Assembly (NCBI RefSeq): GCF_958298935.1
Contig: NC_084927.1
Coordinates: 23,882,001-23,946,000 of the forward strand
Source: Phragmites australis
Taxonomy: Eukaryota; Streptophyta; Magnoliopsida; Poales; Poaceae
Length of the DNA stretch: 64,000 nt
Direction of reading: 5' to 3'
This document shows positions 10,546 through 22,267 of this stretch, piece by piece. Both the position numbers and the translations under genes were made by a program. Each line of letters opens with the position of its first letter. Position 1 is the stretch's first letter. Under the pieces are notes generated by a model. The model did not search any database. It was not told the DNA's origin and worked only from the letters and a program-made list of their open reading frames with translations.

Positions 10546-12147
10546 AAAAGTAAATATATTTCCAAAAATGTATGTCTTGTGGGCCTAACCGAATCAGCCC
10601 AATCAACCAAACACAGCAGCATTACAACCCTGAAATATGCCTCGTGAAATAGGCAAATAGCCAATGCCCAATGCTTCTCTAGAGATTTTGTGATAAGAAG
10701 TTCTAGCACAAGATGATAAAGGTTTCTAGTGTCTAGAAGAGAAAATGTGACATATTAGATTGTGTATTAGATCAAAGTATGTCAGTACTAATAGTTTGAC
10801 CTTTTTAGAAAAACAAATAGAGGCTCAAATATAACCCCAAGACTCCAAGAGAATTTACGACGTTTAGGATATCGATACGGACTTTAATATGACACTTTGA
10901 CTCGTAATTTCTAAAAAAAAAATGACATTTCAAATAATGATAATTAAATATTATGAAAATACTTTTCATGATGAATATAGTAACATCTTTCTTACATTAT
11001 CAATCTAAGTAATTCTTTATATATTGATGATCAAAATTAAAAAAATTGATCGGTAGGCAACGGAGCTAGAAAAAAAAATCAAATGAGAGCCAATTAGGAT
11101 GAATTGAGTATTAGAGATGCTAAATAGAGGAATTTTATTATTATACATATTTTTTTGTGTTATAGAAGAAATCATCAACCATAGGGAGGCCAGGGCTCCT
11201 GCTAACCCCTCCCTGGCTCCGTCTGTCGGTAGGAATCCTAAAACAACATACATTCCAAATCAGATAGGTAGAATATCCAGCAGCGCGGGACGACTGTCCT
11301 AAGGAACTCAAAAATATGATTAATCCATTATGCAATAACAACTACGTCGGTTTATGTGTAGAGGTTAACTATGAAAAAAGGTTTTTCTTAGCTGGGCAAA
11401 GGGGCACACAATCCTTTTTGACGTCCCTCCGCCCGTTCTACTTTTTTTAAATAATGGAATAACAAAATTCCTCTCTTGTGATTCGTTTCCGAGTTTTGTT
11501 TCCCACCGTAACATTCCGTTATAGCTGTTCAGAAATCAGAATCTTGGCGAAATTTCTATCGAATCCTGGGGCCAGCCGCGTGGATTCCAAACTAATCACC
11601 AACTCTCAGCTTTCACAAGCCAAGCATAAGAATCGAAAGAAAGCATTCCGGTCGGGCAATCGATGTTTTTCTCGCACACACGGTTTAGCATCTCACACTC
11701 ACAGCATGCAGCAACTGACAGTATCAATTATCGAACTTATTCTGGAAATAAACCTGCTGTTTGCTAGTAGCTAGCTCAATGGCGCCAACAAAAGGAGGCG
11801 TTAGCCCGTCATCACAAGACCCCCAAGGCATGTCTCGGTCCCGGAGGAGAGGCAGCCATCATGGTCCCGGCGTGGTGCTGGTGCGTGCCCTCCCTCCTCC
11901 GCTACGTCGCCACCGCGGGCGTGTCGTCAGGCGATGGACCGGTGGGCCGTCGACGCCGATCGCCAGGACCGCGACACGCGATCGTACGTCACGCCGCAGG
12001 GAGTGACCACCGACCAGGGCAAAGAGTTAAGCAGCAACGAGAATATACGGTGTTAGCCTCTAAAGACTAGTCTTAAATTATACTATTACCACTATTATTT
12101 TTTTATTTGTTTATTATATTGTGCACAGGTATTAAGAAAAATATCGG
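10546..12147. other. Intergenic with a short orphan GC-rich coding-like patch
   Basis: Most is AT-rich. From 11779 (ATG) to about 12060 composition turns GC-rich and codon-like. One frame runs 11779-12006; another reads LLRYVATAGVSSG near 11890, and a third frame ends in SSNENIRC and a stop near 12052. I recognise no family; it could be a frameshifted gene fragment. Confidence 0.35.
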
Positions 12148-12150
12148 GCA

Positions 12151-15100
12151 CATTACAACAAATTCTCTTATCTACGACGAAAGTGCCCGTGACGAAACTT
12201 GAAAATGTCACAAAATATGTATTATTTGATGATGATTTAATGAATTTCGTCATTAGAAAGGGGCGGGTGGTTTTGTCACGTAAGTTTGCGATGAAGAAAA
12301 TTATTTGTCACAAAATAGTGAACAGGTAATGACAATATGCTACATTCGTCGTAGAATATGATATGATTTGTGATGTTATAGAACACTATTATCATCAAAT
12401 TTATGTGACAACCCTACTAAAAGCTCATGACGAACGTGGTTTGATCACAAAATGGTTATTTGATATTTTTCAGAGTTTATTTGATCTTCTTTGAATTTAC
12501 CAAAATAGAATTATTTTAATTTATAAAATAAAGACAAGCCAAGACCCATTATTATAGGCTGAAAGACCATCATCCATCAGCTAATTATAGATCAAGACAT
12601 TTAAATTGAACTCGGATATAAAACTTCATAAAAACAAACTTTGCATAATGTTTCATGTGCTTAATTGGTTGCTTATGTAGTTTTATTGGATTTTTGTTTG
12701 AGAATTTAAACTTGGACTTGAGTTCATAGTTTAATCTAAAAATAATTTTACAAAAGGTAGTTTCCCTACATTCTCTTTTTGCCTAGTTGCTTGTGTAGGG
12801 AAAGTTTGTTATATTTTTTTTTTACAGCATGGTCATTTCAATGTATTTAGACCCATATAAATCAATTAAATTGGCAAAGCATCTAGATATTAGAAACATG
12901 TTAGAAACATAATTCTTTTGGAATCAAATTAGACCAAAGTCAAAAATACCTTTTTTTGAGCGGAAGGGGAGGGATTTTGTTTATGTGCTAGCACAATACA
13001 TCCTATTTTACAGCCGAAAACTTGATCCTCCACGACCACCTGCAAAGAAGCCTGTGGCCTGTAACTACTACCCACCCAAGAGATGACAGCAAGACCCAAA
13101 CCCTCCGCAAACAAGGCTAGCAGCACCAGTTGCGACACCGATGCCCCAACAAAAACAACACCTAACACACCCATCACATAACCATATACAAACTTCGCAC
13201 AACTCCCACTAGAGATGAGGTCACAAATACCGACATCTTGTTCGAATGTACTCATGGTAGTTCTTTACATCAACTTACTACACATGTGGACCCCAGTAAA
13301 AATCCCAACTAAGTTCGGTCAAATTTTTGATTTGGCGTCGGACCATCTAAATTTTTCCCACCTCCCGCGTCGGTGTGGCTCAATCCAAATCAAAAAGCGC
13401 ACAAGTACAACCCATACCCAAAACCCTATCTAGTTTCCCTGCCTCCCAGCTCCCACCTCCTAGCCGCCATTCGTGTGGTCGTCTCAATGGCTCACCACCT
13501 CCTCCACCGCGCCTTACTCCACCTCCAGCCTCCGCGCGCCCGGTTCCCTGTTGCCTCTAAGGTCTAACCATCGGTTTGGTGGATTGATTCAGATGTGGCT
13601 TGGCCTAGCTTGAAGTCCTGCTTGCTGGTGGGAAAAGGTGTGGCATTTTTAGGGAGGTTTGGTGCGAGATCTGGCGAGCAACGAGATGCAGCACAATCAG
13701 CGCAAGAAGGTGGGCTCGGATTGAGAGATCTTAGTTCGTTTTGAGCATTTCGATGCAGCCGTGTTTCAGCTTGGGTTGAGCTCCTCCTTCGGCTGCTTTG
13801 TTATGTTGATTTGGGTCTCTGTTCGCCGAACTGAACTGCTTGCTGGTAGGAAAAGGTGTGACCTCCCAAGTTCCTACCCGTCCATGCATTCCCACTTTAC
13901 CCTCTTCTTCTTCCACTCCCTCTTCCTGTTCTCCCAACTTTTTTTTTTGTTTGAAGATGATTTGGGTCTCTGCAAATTTACTTGCACTAGAGCACCCATG
14001 TGTGCAATACATATAAATCCAATTCAGCCCAAAGAAGGAAACTTTGTTTGGTGTTGCAGTGTCATCGTATCAAAATTGGCTCCATTAGGGGATTTCTATA
14101 TAGTACCTTTTAGTTTCTTGATTAGAATTTTGATTCCATGTATATGAATGCGCATGTTTATGCTCCAATGCTGTGTCCAGTGGGTGCCAGGATTCCTGCT
14201 ACCCAGGTATAGGAGCAGGAGCTGATTGCATACAAGGAGATGGAGCTACGAAGAATCAGCTACTGTTTGGATCGGTTCCTACTCATGTGTGCACAAGAAA
14301 AGGTCTGCTACTCTGCTTCATCCATTAATTTATGATACCCCCTTATCTTCAACTCTGGAATTGGAGAGAAACAAAGCTATGTTTTAAGTGTAATCTCTCA
14401 GAGTGCAATGCAAATAATCATTTGCCGCACGAATATACCAATGCAAGATTATACTGTAGGATGTCATCTGACTAATCCATCCATCATGATTATATTGCAG
14501 TTTCTTACTCTGTTCCTTATTGTTTTGGTAGAACTTATCAGAAAAATTAATTCTTATTTTGTCATGTAGATAGAAGAGACCAATGTGAAAAGTTTTTACC
14601 AACCTTCAAAGTTTTGAACAAACACAAAGTCACTATCCAGTTTGATGTAGTTCAGTTCATCAGTTAATATTCTATTCTGTTTTAAGAACAAATAATTTCA
14701 GAGATTAAGCTTATGTTGTGTTATAAGTTATTAAAACTAGATAGGTGGGCATATGATGCGTAAAATTATTAGGGGTGAATATTAAAGAGAACTTAATATC
14801 TACATTTTCTCAGTAGAAAGAAATTGAGAGCTTGAAGAAGCAAGTTGAAGCAGCAAGAAGCAAAAGAGAATTGATGACCTTTTACGCTTCACGAGCCAAT
14901 CACCAAGTATCGGTTTAGGTTCACCTTCTTCAAATATCCGAATAGCACTTATCTGAATGGGTACCTTTTGAAGTTTATGATGATTGAGTGGTCTTGTAAA
15001 GTTGGGTGTCCTATCTTTTGAACTATGTTTCTAGTTTTTTTGTTATGGAGACGATTAATGTTGTGGAACATTGGAATCTTATGTGATGAACTTATATTAT

Positions 15101-15660
15101 GAGATGCTTGTGATGTTTTGGGTGTTCCATGATGCTTTTCTACCTATATGATGCAAATCGCTGTGATGTGTGATGTTACGATTCAATGACGAAAATTTCA
15201 TTACAAACAATCAATTCCCATAAGCGTAGTAGTGATGCTATATAGTTTATCTGTGACAAAACTTAAGGTCACAAAAATATCGCACCTTTAGTGACCATAA
15301 TTTTTTATCACGAAATGTCATGCCTAGAAAAGCTCATGACGAAACTAATCCTTTTCATGACAAAAAGAGGACTTGTTTATGACGCATCACATTTTGTCAT
15401 AAAAAGGTAGTTCATGCTGTTCTTTTAGTGACGAAAATGAAGAAATCAATGACGAATTTTGTTGACATTTTATGAAACAAATAATGATCACAAAATTTAG
15501 TGACGATTTCTTACACATTGTCACCAAGTATATTCTATGACGCAGATTATACGATGAATTGTGTAACATAGGAAATTTATCACTATTATAGTTTTATGAC
15601 AAAATTTTAATATACCGTGACGAATACTGATTATCATAGAAACTCAAATTTCTTGTAGTG
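12151..15660. mobile_element. Non-autonomous CACTA element with 3-bp target duplication
   Basis: The right end on the minus strand begins CACTACAAGAAATTT and the left end on the plus strand begins CATTACAACAAATTC, 12 of 15 bases matching. GCA directly precedes the left end (12148-12150) and directly follows the right end (15661-15663), the 3-bp duplication expected of CACTA elements. Both subterminal zones (about 12170-12450 and 15180-15655) are full of GTGACGAA, GTCACAAA and ATGACGAA motifs in both orientations, as expected of transposase binding sites. No transposase is present. The interior (about 12930-14930) has gene-like patches, such as a possible start codon at 13488 and an acidic/basic coil-like stretch near 14815-14880, that I cannot assign. 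Confidence 0.88.
12930..14930 (+). other. Unassigned, possibly captured host sequence inside CACTA element
   Basis: Composition changes to mixed GC, with AAACCCTA-type leader-like sequence at 13420, an ATG at 13488 followed by a short His/Leu/Arg/Pro-rich frame, and short exon-like blocks near 14200-14300 and 14815-14890 (Lys/Glu/Ala-rich). The pattern resembles a captured multi-exon gene fragment. No domain could be named. Confidence 0.3.
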
Positions 15661-15663
15661 GCA

Positions 15664-17030
15664 ATTCTCAATGCAAATGTCTTAGAGTGGTGTATGTCTA
15701 CTTTCACATCATAGACACTAGTGTATAAATTAGCTCTTCAATGCATAGTTTATTCCACATCTCAAAATGAATCCATATTTAATTTTCTATTGCTTTCAAT
15801 TGGTTTTATTGTTTAATGGAACACATGAACATAGACATTAAACATTCCACTGTATTTCTTTGCTTGTTTCTTGTGTTGAATATTATACCCAGCTTATGTC
15901 TTTAGAAATACACTACCTCTCTATCTCTTTTTTAATTTTCTACCATATCACCATAAATCCTATATGACATGGTCATTAAATGTCTAAGACATTATCTATG
16001 GTGGAGCATTGGAAATGGCCTCATATGTCCCTATCTTTTTACTAAAAGTATGCTTATTAAATTAGTTTGTCTCCCCAATCACCCATAATGATAAATGAAC
16101 AAAGAATTAGATATTAAAAAAATGTAGCAAACACTAAATAAAGTACAAGTTTACAGCTTTGTCCTTTTTGGATCCTATAGCATGCCTGGCTACTGGATAG
16201 GGCAGGACCACAAGGATACACACATATATATTTTTTTTGCGGGTTGCTACACATATTTTTCTTTTCCTTTTGAGAAAAAATTGCTGTCCAGAGTGCTATT
16301 AACATGCCATGATGCCGAGATGGACATATATAATATAATTAGGCTAAATTAAACTAGTTGTGTGGACCTGGCTAGAACTTTCTAATCTCAGCTGCTTGGA
16401 AGTGGAAGGCCCCTCATCCTTCGTGCGGCGGCGTTGGAGCTGGACGGGACGTGTGTGGCTTAGGATTCTCCACATCAAAGTGGTGCCGCGTTAGGTTAGT
16501 GGCGGCGACGCTCTGTCATGTCAACTCGCAGCCGTGGAAAGAGGCGTCATCCATCATCACGGGCACGGTGTTGGTCAGGCTGGTCGAGCTTGTCTCCCAC
16601 CTCCGCGCCACTCCCGGCGCAGAATTATTAGCCCTCCCGGTTCGATCGGCTGGGCAATTGGCTCCCACTGACGAGAAAAGAAGAAGAATGGATGGATGTC
16701 CTCATCGATTCGTAGACAGTGGTCCACATGGAATCTATTACTCTAGTACTCCATCTTATCTCGATCAGATTATCTGTCACTGACGAGAAAAGGAGTATCT
16801 GGTTCAGAAATGTCAATATTTCCTGGTCAGCTTATCTCGAACTCAGAAGAAAAGAAGTTTATATTCCTGACATGACGCGTGCAACTACTGATCAATGCAT
16901 ATATATTGTGATCACGTATTCATGTGGTGGTATGTTTTTTTGTTGCAGAAGATAATTAGACCGGCTGACGATGAGCTCCGGATGGGGTTCGTTTTCTCGC
17001 GCGTCACGACCGTGAAGGCTTATTGTAAGT
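15664..17030. other. Intergenic; GC-rich exon-like fragment before the Copia insertion
   Basis: From 15664 to 16380 nothing is coding. From about 16390 to 16800 the sequence is GC-rich with an open frame (16451-16783). At 16925-16951 a pyrimidine-rich tract with TTGCAG precedes a short open stretch that runs into the Copia target site at 17026-17030 and continues after the element at 28595. CACTGACGAGAAAAG occurs twice (16668 and 16778). The product is not recognised. Confidence 0.35.
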
Positions 17031-17210
17031 AGAAATAGAGAGTAGAATAGAAAGACTCAAAGAATAATCGTTTGTATTTACTGATTAATAATATTTATAT
17101 TTTATAGTATATGAATAGTTATGTTTGTGACGGTTGGGATCAGTAACTGCTAATTAGTTACTCTTTAATTGATTACATGGCTAATAAATAAAGGGCGTCT
17201 ATTCGTAACA
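17031..17210 (-). repeat. 3' LTR of Copia element 1
   Basis: It is 180 bp, starting TGTTACGAATAGACG and ending TTACAATA on the minus strand. A purine-rich AATGAGGAG lies immediately upstream of its TG, as a polypurine tract would. Confidence 0.85.
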
Positions 17211-17559
17211 CTCCTCATTGATCAATTATCCATAATGTAAATTTTTGTTAAAAACTACTTTAAAACTCGGTGAGAAAAAATAAAGAGAAAATAATATGGT
17301 GATATGTCATTAAAACTCCTTTAAAATTTAATAGAAAAATATAAGGAGAAAATGATATGATATAATTGATTATTGTCTCATTGTAAACTCATATGAGAAA
17401 CCTAGATAGAAAAAACTTATTGATGAGCTTAGAGAACAATAATCATGATCTATAGATCATATTAAAACCTCAGAAAAACATTTGAGAAAACAGGAGGAAT
17501 AAGTAGATATTGACTCATTAAAAATTTTATATGAGAAACGTATAGGAAAAACTTATAAA

Positions 17560-20150
17560 GAAAAAAATACAATATAAATGAGCAGGTTATTATTCAGGGA
17601 TCAACTCCCCTGAATCTTGCAAATCTCATAGTCATCGCATACTAATTCTGTGAATATATTTTTAGAATGTGAAAGTTAGTAAGGACTTAGTGAATAAATC
17701 AGTAAAATTATTACCTGATTTAGTTTACAAGATTTTTATCTCCTCATTATTTTACAATTTATGAGAATAGAATAATTTAGGAGCCATATGTTTAGCTATA
17801 TTATTCTTTATGTAACATGTATGCATTTGAACGATGCATGTAGAATTATCTTCATAGATAATGGTTGATGATTTAATGGAATCAATACCATATAATTATT
17901 GTACGTGGTTTATCATTCTGCGAAGCCACACTTATTCACATGATGATTCATATAATGCAATTATTTTAGAATAATTTGTGGATGTAGCCACTAGAGTCTA
18001 TTTTAAAGACTTTCATAAAATAGTTGTTCCACTGTATAAGAACATGAAGCATATCTGTGATCTGGCATTATCGGGATCTAATAAGTAGCCAGTATCGGTG
18101 TATCTAATCATATTCATATCTTATTTTCTTTTAAAGAAAAGACCAAGATCTATGGTGCTATAGAGATATCAAAAGATATTTTTGACTCCTATCCAATGAC
18201 GTTTAGTTGGAGCAGCGATATGTCTAGCTAGTAAATTCACTGCAAATGCAATATCAGGTCTCGTGCAATTTACAAGATACATAAGTGCTCCCAATGACGC
18301 TAAGATAAGGAACTTCGGGTCTCAGTATCTCTTCTCCTTTCTCCCGTGGTCTAAATGAACCTCTCTATATCAAGAGATCGAACAACCATAGGAGTCTGGA
18401 ATGGATATGATTTATCCATATTGAATTTCTCCAATATTTTTGGGTATATACGGTTTGGTGTGCTAGAATACCTGAAGGAATATTCTCAAGTTATATACCC
18501 AAACAAAATTTTGTTTTCCCCAAATCCTTCATTTCAAATTCCGTCTTTAGATGATTATGTGCTTCATCTATATCTATTATATTTTCAATAATATTCAGAT
18601 CGTCGACATATACAGATATGATGCAAAATTTATTGAGGACTTCTTTATGAAAACACATGGGTAATCATCATTGTTGGAGTAACCTTTTGAAGTAGAAACT
18701 CTTTCAGTCGGTTGTACCACATTCTTCTCAACTGCTTTAAGTCATATAATTATTTTTTAAGCTTTACACAATACATGTCACGGTTTGCGTTTGGATTCGG
18801 AATTTGATTCCATCAAGAACCTTCATGTATATGTCCAAATCAAGTGACCTATATAGATATGCGATCACTACATCCATCAATTTCATAGATAGATGATTTT
18901 CATCTGCTGATGAAATTAGAAATCGGAATGTGATTACATTCATTACCGGAGAATAAGTCTCATTAAATTAATGTTGGATCTCTGCGTGAACCTTTATGCT
19001 ACAAGTCTCGCTTTGTATCTCACCACCTCATTGTTTTAGTTCCATTTGCAGATGAAAACCTACTTGTATCTCACAGGAAAGATGTTACGAGGAGTAGGTA
19101 TTATTGATGTGAATACCCCCCCCCCTTTTGGAGAGCGAGTGCAATTATGCCTGGATTGCATCCTTTCATTGTGCCCAGTCCGAGCACTTGCGACACTCTG
19201 CCATGGTCTTAAGATTTGGATCATTGTGAATGTCATTTGTAATCTTTAAGAGAAGTAAGTATCGACAATTGTAGTTTCTCGGTCAAATGATTCTCCAGAA
19301 TCAATATAATTGATGCAAGTTTCATCTACCCTCTCTGACTTATCTTGATTTCTCATTACAATAGAGTTAGGGTGTTCCAATATCCCAGTATCAATATTTG
19401 TGTGCACGGTTGAGCTGGGATGTGGATGTTGATCTCCACTGGATGTATAATATCCATATGCTACTTTGTTTCCGCGGTAGCTTGTAGGAAGCTTTGTCTT
19501 TTTTGAATGTACTTCTCTCTCTTATTTTGATTTAGGAATTGAGTGGTTTTGTTTGGTATCTCCACTCTTTCTTGCACATTACAAGTAGGAATGTAGGATT
19601 TAGTAACACATTTGTTATCAATAAACACATCTAACAGTTTATTTACAATATGTTCCAAATTTATGATTCTCTGAACTTGGAGTTCAGATTCTTGAGTACG
19701 TGGATCTAAGGAAGAAATTTCTATGGCATTCTAATTGATTTCTTGGCATTATTTCTGGTACTTGAAATCACCACCAAATGCCGGGAAATGCTCCTCGTCA
19801 AATATGCAGCCAGTGTATAAGACTATAAATAGGTCCCCTGTGAGGGGCTTAAGGTATTTTAAGATCAACGGAAAGTTATACCTTCACGTAGATCCCTACT
19901 TTATTGTGTGAGCTCATTGATGTACGCTACGATGGTGAGATCGGTACGTATACAGCGCAATCGAACTTTCGTAGATGGGAAATGCTACTAGGATTTCCAC
20001 GTACTAACTGTAGTAGGGAAGCTGTGTGATATGCAGTTGGTCGTAATTGAATTAAGTCAGCACTATATAACTTGCATGACCCCAACATGAAGTTGGTAAG
20101 TTACAATTATGCAATAATGGTCGTGCGATGAGCTTGACTCTCTTGATGAG
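17560..20150 (-). pseudogene. Copia pol remnant: integrase C-terminal part, reverse transcriptase, RNase H
   Basis: Read on the minus strand from 20150, frames carry Copia integrase text (LIKRVKLIARPLL, then PLTGDLF and FDEEHFPAFGGD), a linker, reverse transcriptase (YSPVMNVITFRFLIS region; catalytic YVDDLNII at about 18615), and RNase H lead-in (VIGALMYLVNCTRPDIAFAVN at about 18280, LLARHIAAPTKRHW). Many stops and frameshifts make it non-coding. The upstream part of integrase, protease and gag are absent: the frame starts abruptly at the Gypsy junction at 20150/20151. Downstream, the end of pol and the purine tract lead into the 3' LTR. Confidence 0.85.
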
Positions 20151-21600
20151 TGTGAGGAATCATCTAAATAGTATTCTAATTAATCATTAAATTAATCATT
20201 TCTATAATCATGACTGCAATAATTAACCAGATTACCATTTTGGTAGTCTCGGTATGTGTTTTGTGCCCAAGATCGGAACACACGCCTTTTCGAACATATG
20301 TCGTTAGAACAAAGTTTAATAAAGAGTGAGTAAGGAAATTACATTACAAGTCTTTAAGTATTTATAATTTCTGATAATTTATAGAAAAAGAGAGTTAGGA
20401 GAGTAAAGGAACATATTCACCTCTTAGCCAAAAGAAAAACTACGCAGCGAGAAGATGACATCTATAAATAACAAAAGATAGGTGGAGCCATATGCCCTTA
20501 GGCTCCACCTCAAAATCGCGTCACTCGAGTAATTTGCACTACTCATACCTGCCACATACATTGGCGGGTGTGAAGTAGCCAAATACTAGCTCATCCTCAC
20601 CTGCAAAACCTAAAAGAGCAATGTGAGTACGAAGGTACTCGCCAGACTTAATCAATAATAGGTATATATAAATAACCCGACTCCAAGGATTATGCATTTG
20701 GATGATTAGCATGGAACGGCCACAGGGTTAAGTAGATTCACATGTGAAAGTAATTTTTGATATAAATATGTAAGCATCTACACATGACCACTTATACTAT
20801 TCTATCCTGTAATCAGCGACATAAACATATATGTAACTAGAACCATCATAAATATATCTGATAATACAACCATCTCAACTACATCTCAACATATTATACC
20901 ATATCACCCCACACTCGTGACTCTATGACCAATACAGATAGATTGAACCATGCTCATGACCGAGAGCGTGGTAATTTAAATTGTTTTTACACCCTGTAAT
21001 GGGGTACATATTTACTCACATGACTCGATGACCATTCGGCTTGCGCGACCACACAGGCCCACACAAGGGGGTACTCGTGTCAACCTTTCGCATACCCATA
21101 ACTACCCACTTGCACATGCCCCTATGGCACCGGGGTTACCACGAGCGTGTCCCCGACATATGATAATCAGCTTATTTTACCATTAGATCGACATGTGGTT
21201 TGTACGGAAAGTGCTAAAGCCAACGGCCCTGGCGGATGGTACTTAACCAATGCAAGCAATTTAGGGCATTCGGGTTTCTCTCCCGACCTACCCGTAGCAC
21301 CGCCTACATCTCACCTCGTTCTCAAAACTCGTCAACCCATCATTGTTATTATCATCGTGAACAATAATTAAACCTATAGCTCGCGAACGATGGAGCATTC
21401 CACCGCTCTAGTTCTATCGATGGCCTATGCATTGCTAAGCATCTCGTATCACTTTTAAGTAAGACATTCTCATGATTATACCCAGGCTATAAGAATAAAG
21501 ACCATCAACAAGATCAATGTAGAAGTAATGCATCAACATAGGTTCTACCCATATAATACGACATTCGAACCCTAACATGCATAATTTACATAGGCATAGT
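20151..21600 (-). repeat. Gypsy LTR-like arm, left (inverted relative to the right arm)
   Basis: Landmarks shared in reverse complement with 25550-27055 include TATTCTAATTAATCAT, GTTTTGTGCCCAAGATCGGAACACA, ATGCCCTTAGGCTCCA, AGCTCGCGAAC and AGGTTCTACCCATATAA. The orientation is judged from the right arm following plus-strand pol, and is uncertain because LTRs start TG and end CA in either reading. Confidence 0.75.
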
Positions 21601-21879
21601 TTATCAATTGAGACATCACAAGATACACATTATACAGTGCAATATGCTTAGATGCTTGCCTTGGTGCTCCGGCCGCTTGCTTGATGCTACCCGCGCAGCG
21701 CTCATAGAACTCCGATGGTTCGGTGTCACGTTCGATCACCCCCGCGTCACACTCCGGTCCTTTGTTCTCGAAAGAAGAACACATGCGATGATGAGCATGA
21801 AAGAAATGTAAAGATGTATGCACAAGATGCATGACAACTAGTTAAAGGTACAAGATATGCGAAAGATTGACGAAGTCTA

Positions 21880-22235
21880 CGTTCTAACAAGTTCGGAAAC
21901 TCTGACAGAATCCGAAAGTTCTAGGTTGAACTCGGAACTTCTGGGTTACCCTCTGGGTGGGGTTCCTCGGGTTTCCACTTTTTGAGAGACTCGAAGGTTC
22001 CAGTTGAGGTCAGAACCTTCGGGTCGAGATGGAATATCCGAGTGTTACTCTAGGTAGGGGTTCTCGGTTAGGCTTTGCTTGGTTTAACCTGGAACTTCCG
22101 GGTTATACCTGGAACCTTTGGGTTGGGTCGGATTCTCCGGGTGAGGTTTCGAGCGAGGGTGCTCGGTTAGCTCTAACTAGGATCACCCGGAACTTTCGGG
22201 TTGCAAACCCGAAACTTCTGAGTTCTGGAAGAAAA
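21880..22235. repeat. Degenerate array of GGAACTTCCGGGTT-like motifs
   Basis: Roughly a dozen variants of (C)GGAAC(T)TTC(C/G)GGGTT recur every 20-40 bp in this untranslated zone ahead of gag. The same motif in the other orientation recurs in the Copia remnant LTR at 58360-58610 and 56030-56160. Confidence 0.65.
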
Positions 22236-22267
22236 CACGTTCTCGTTGATTTCCTTGCTGATTTACC

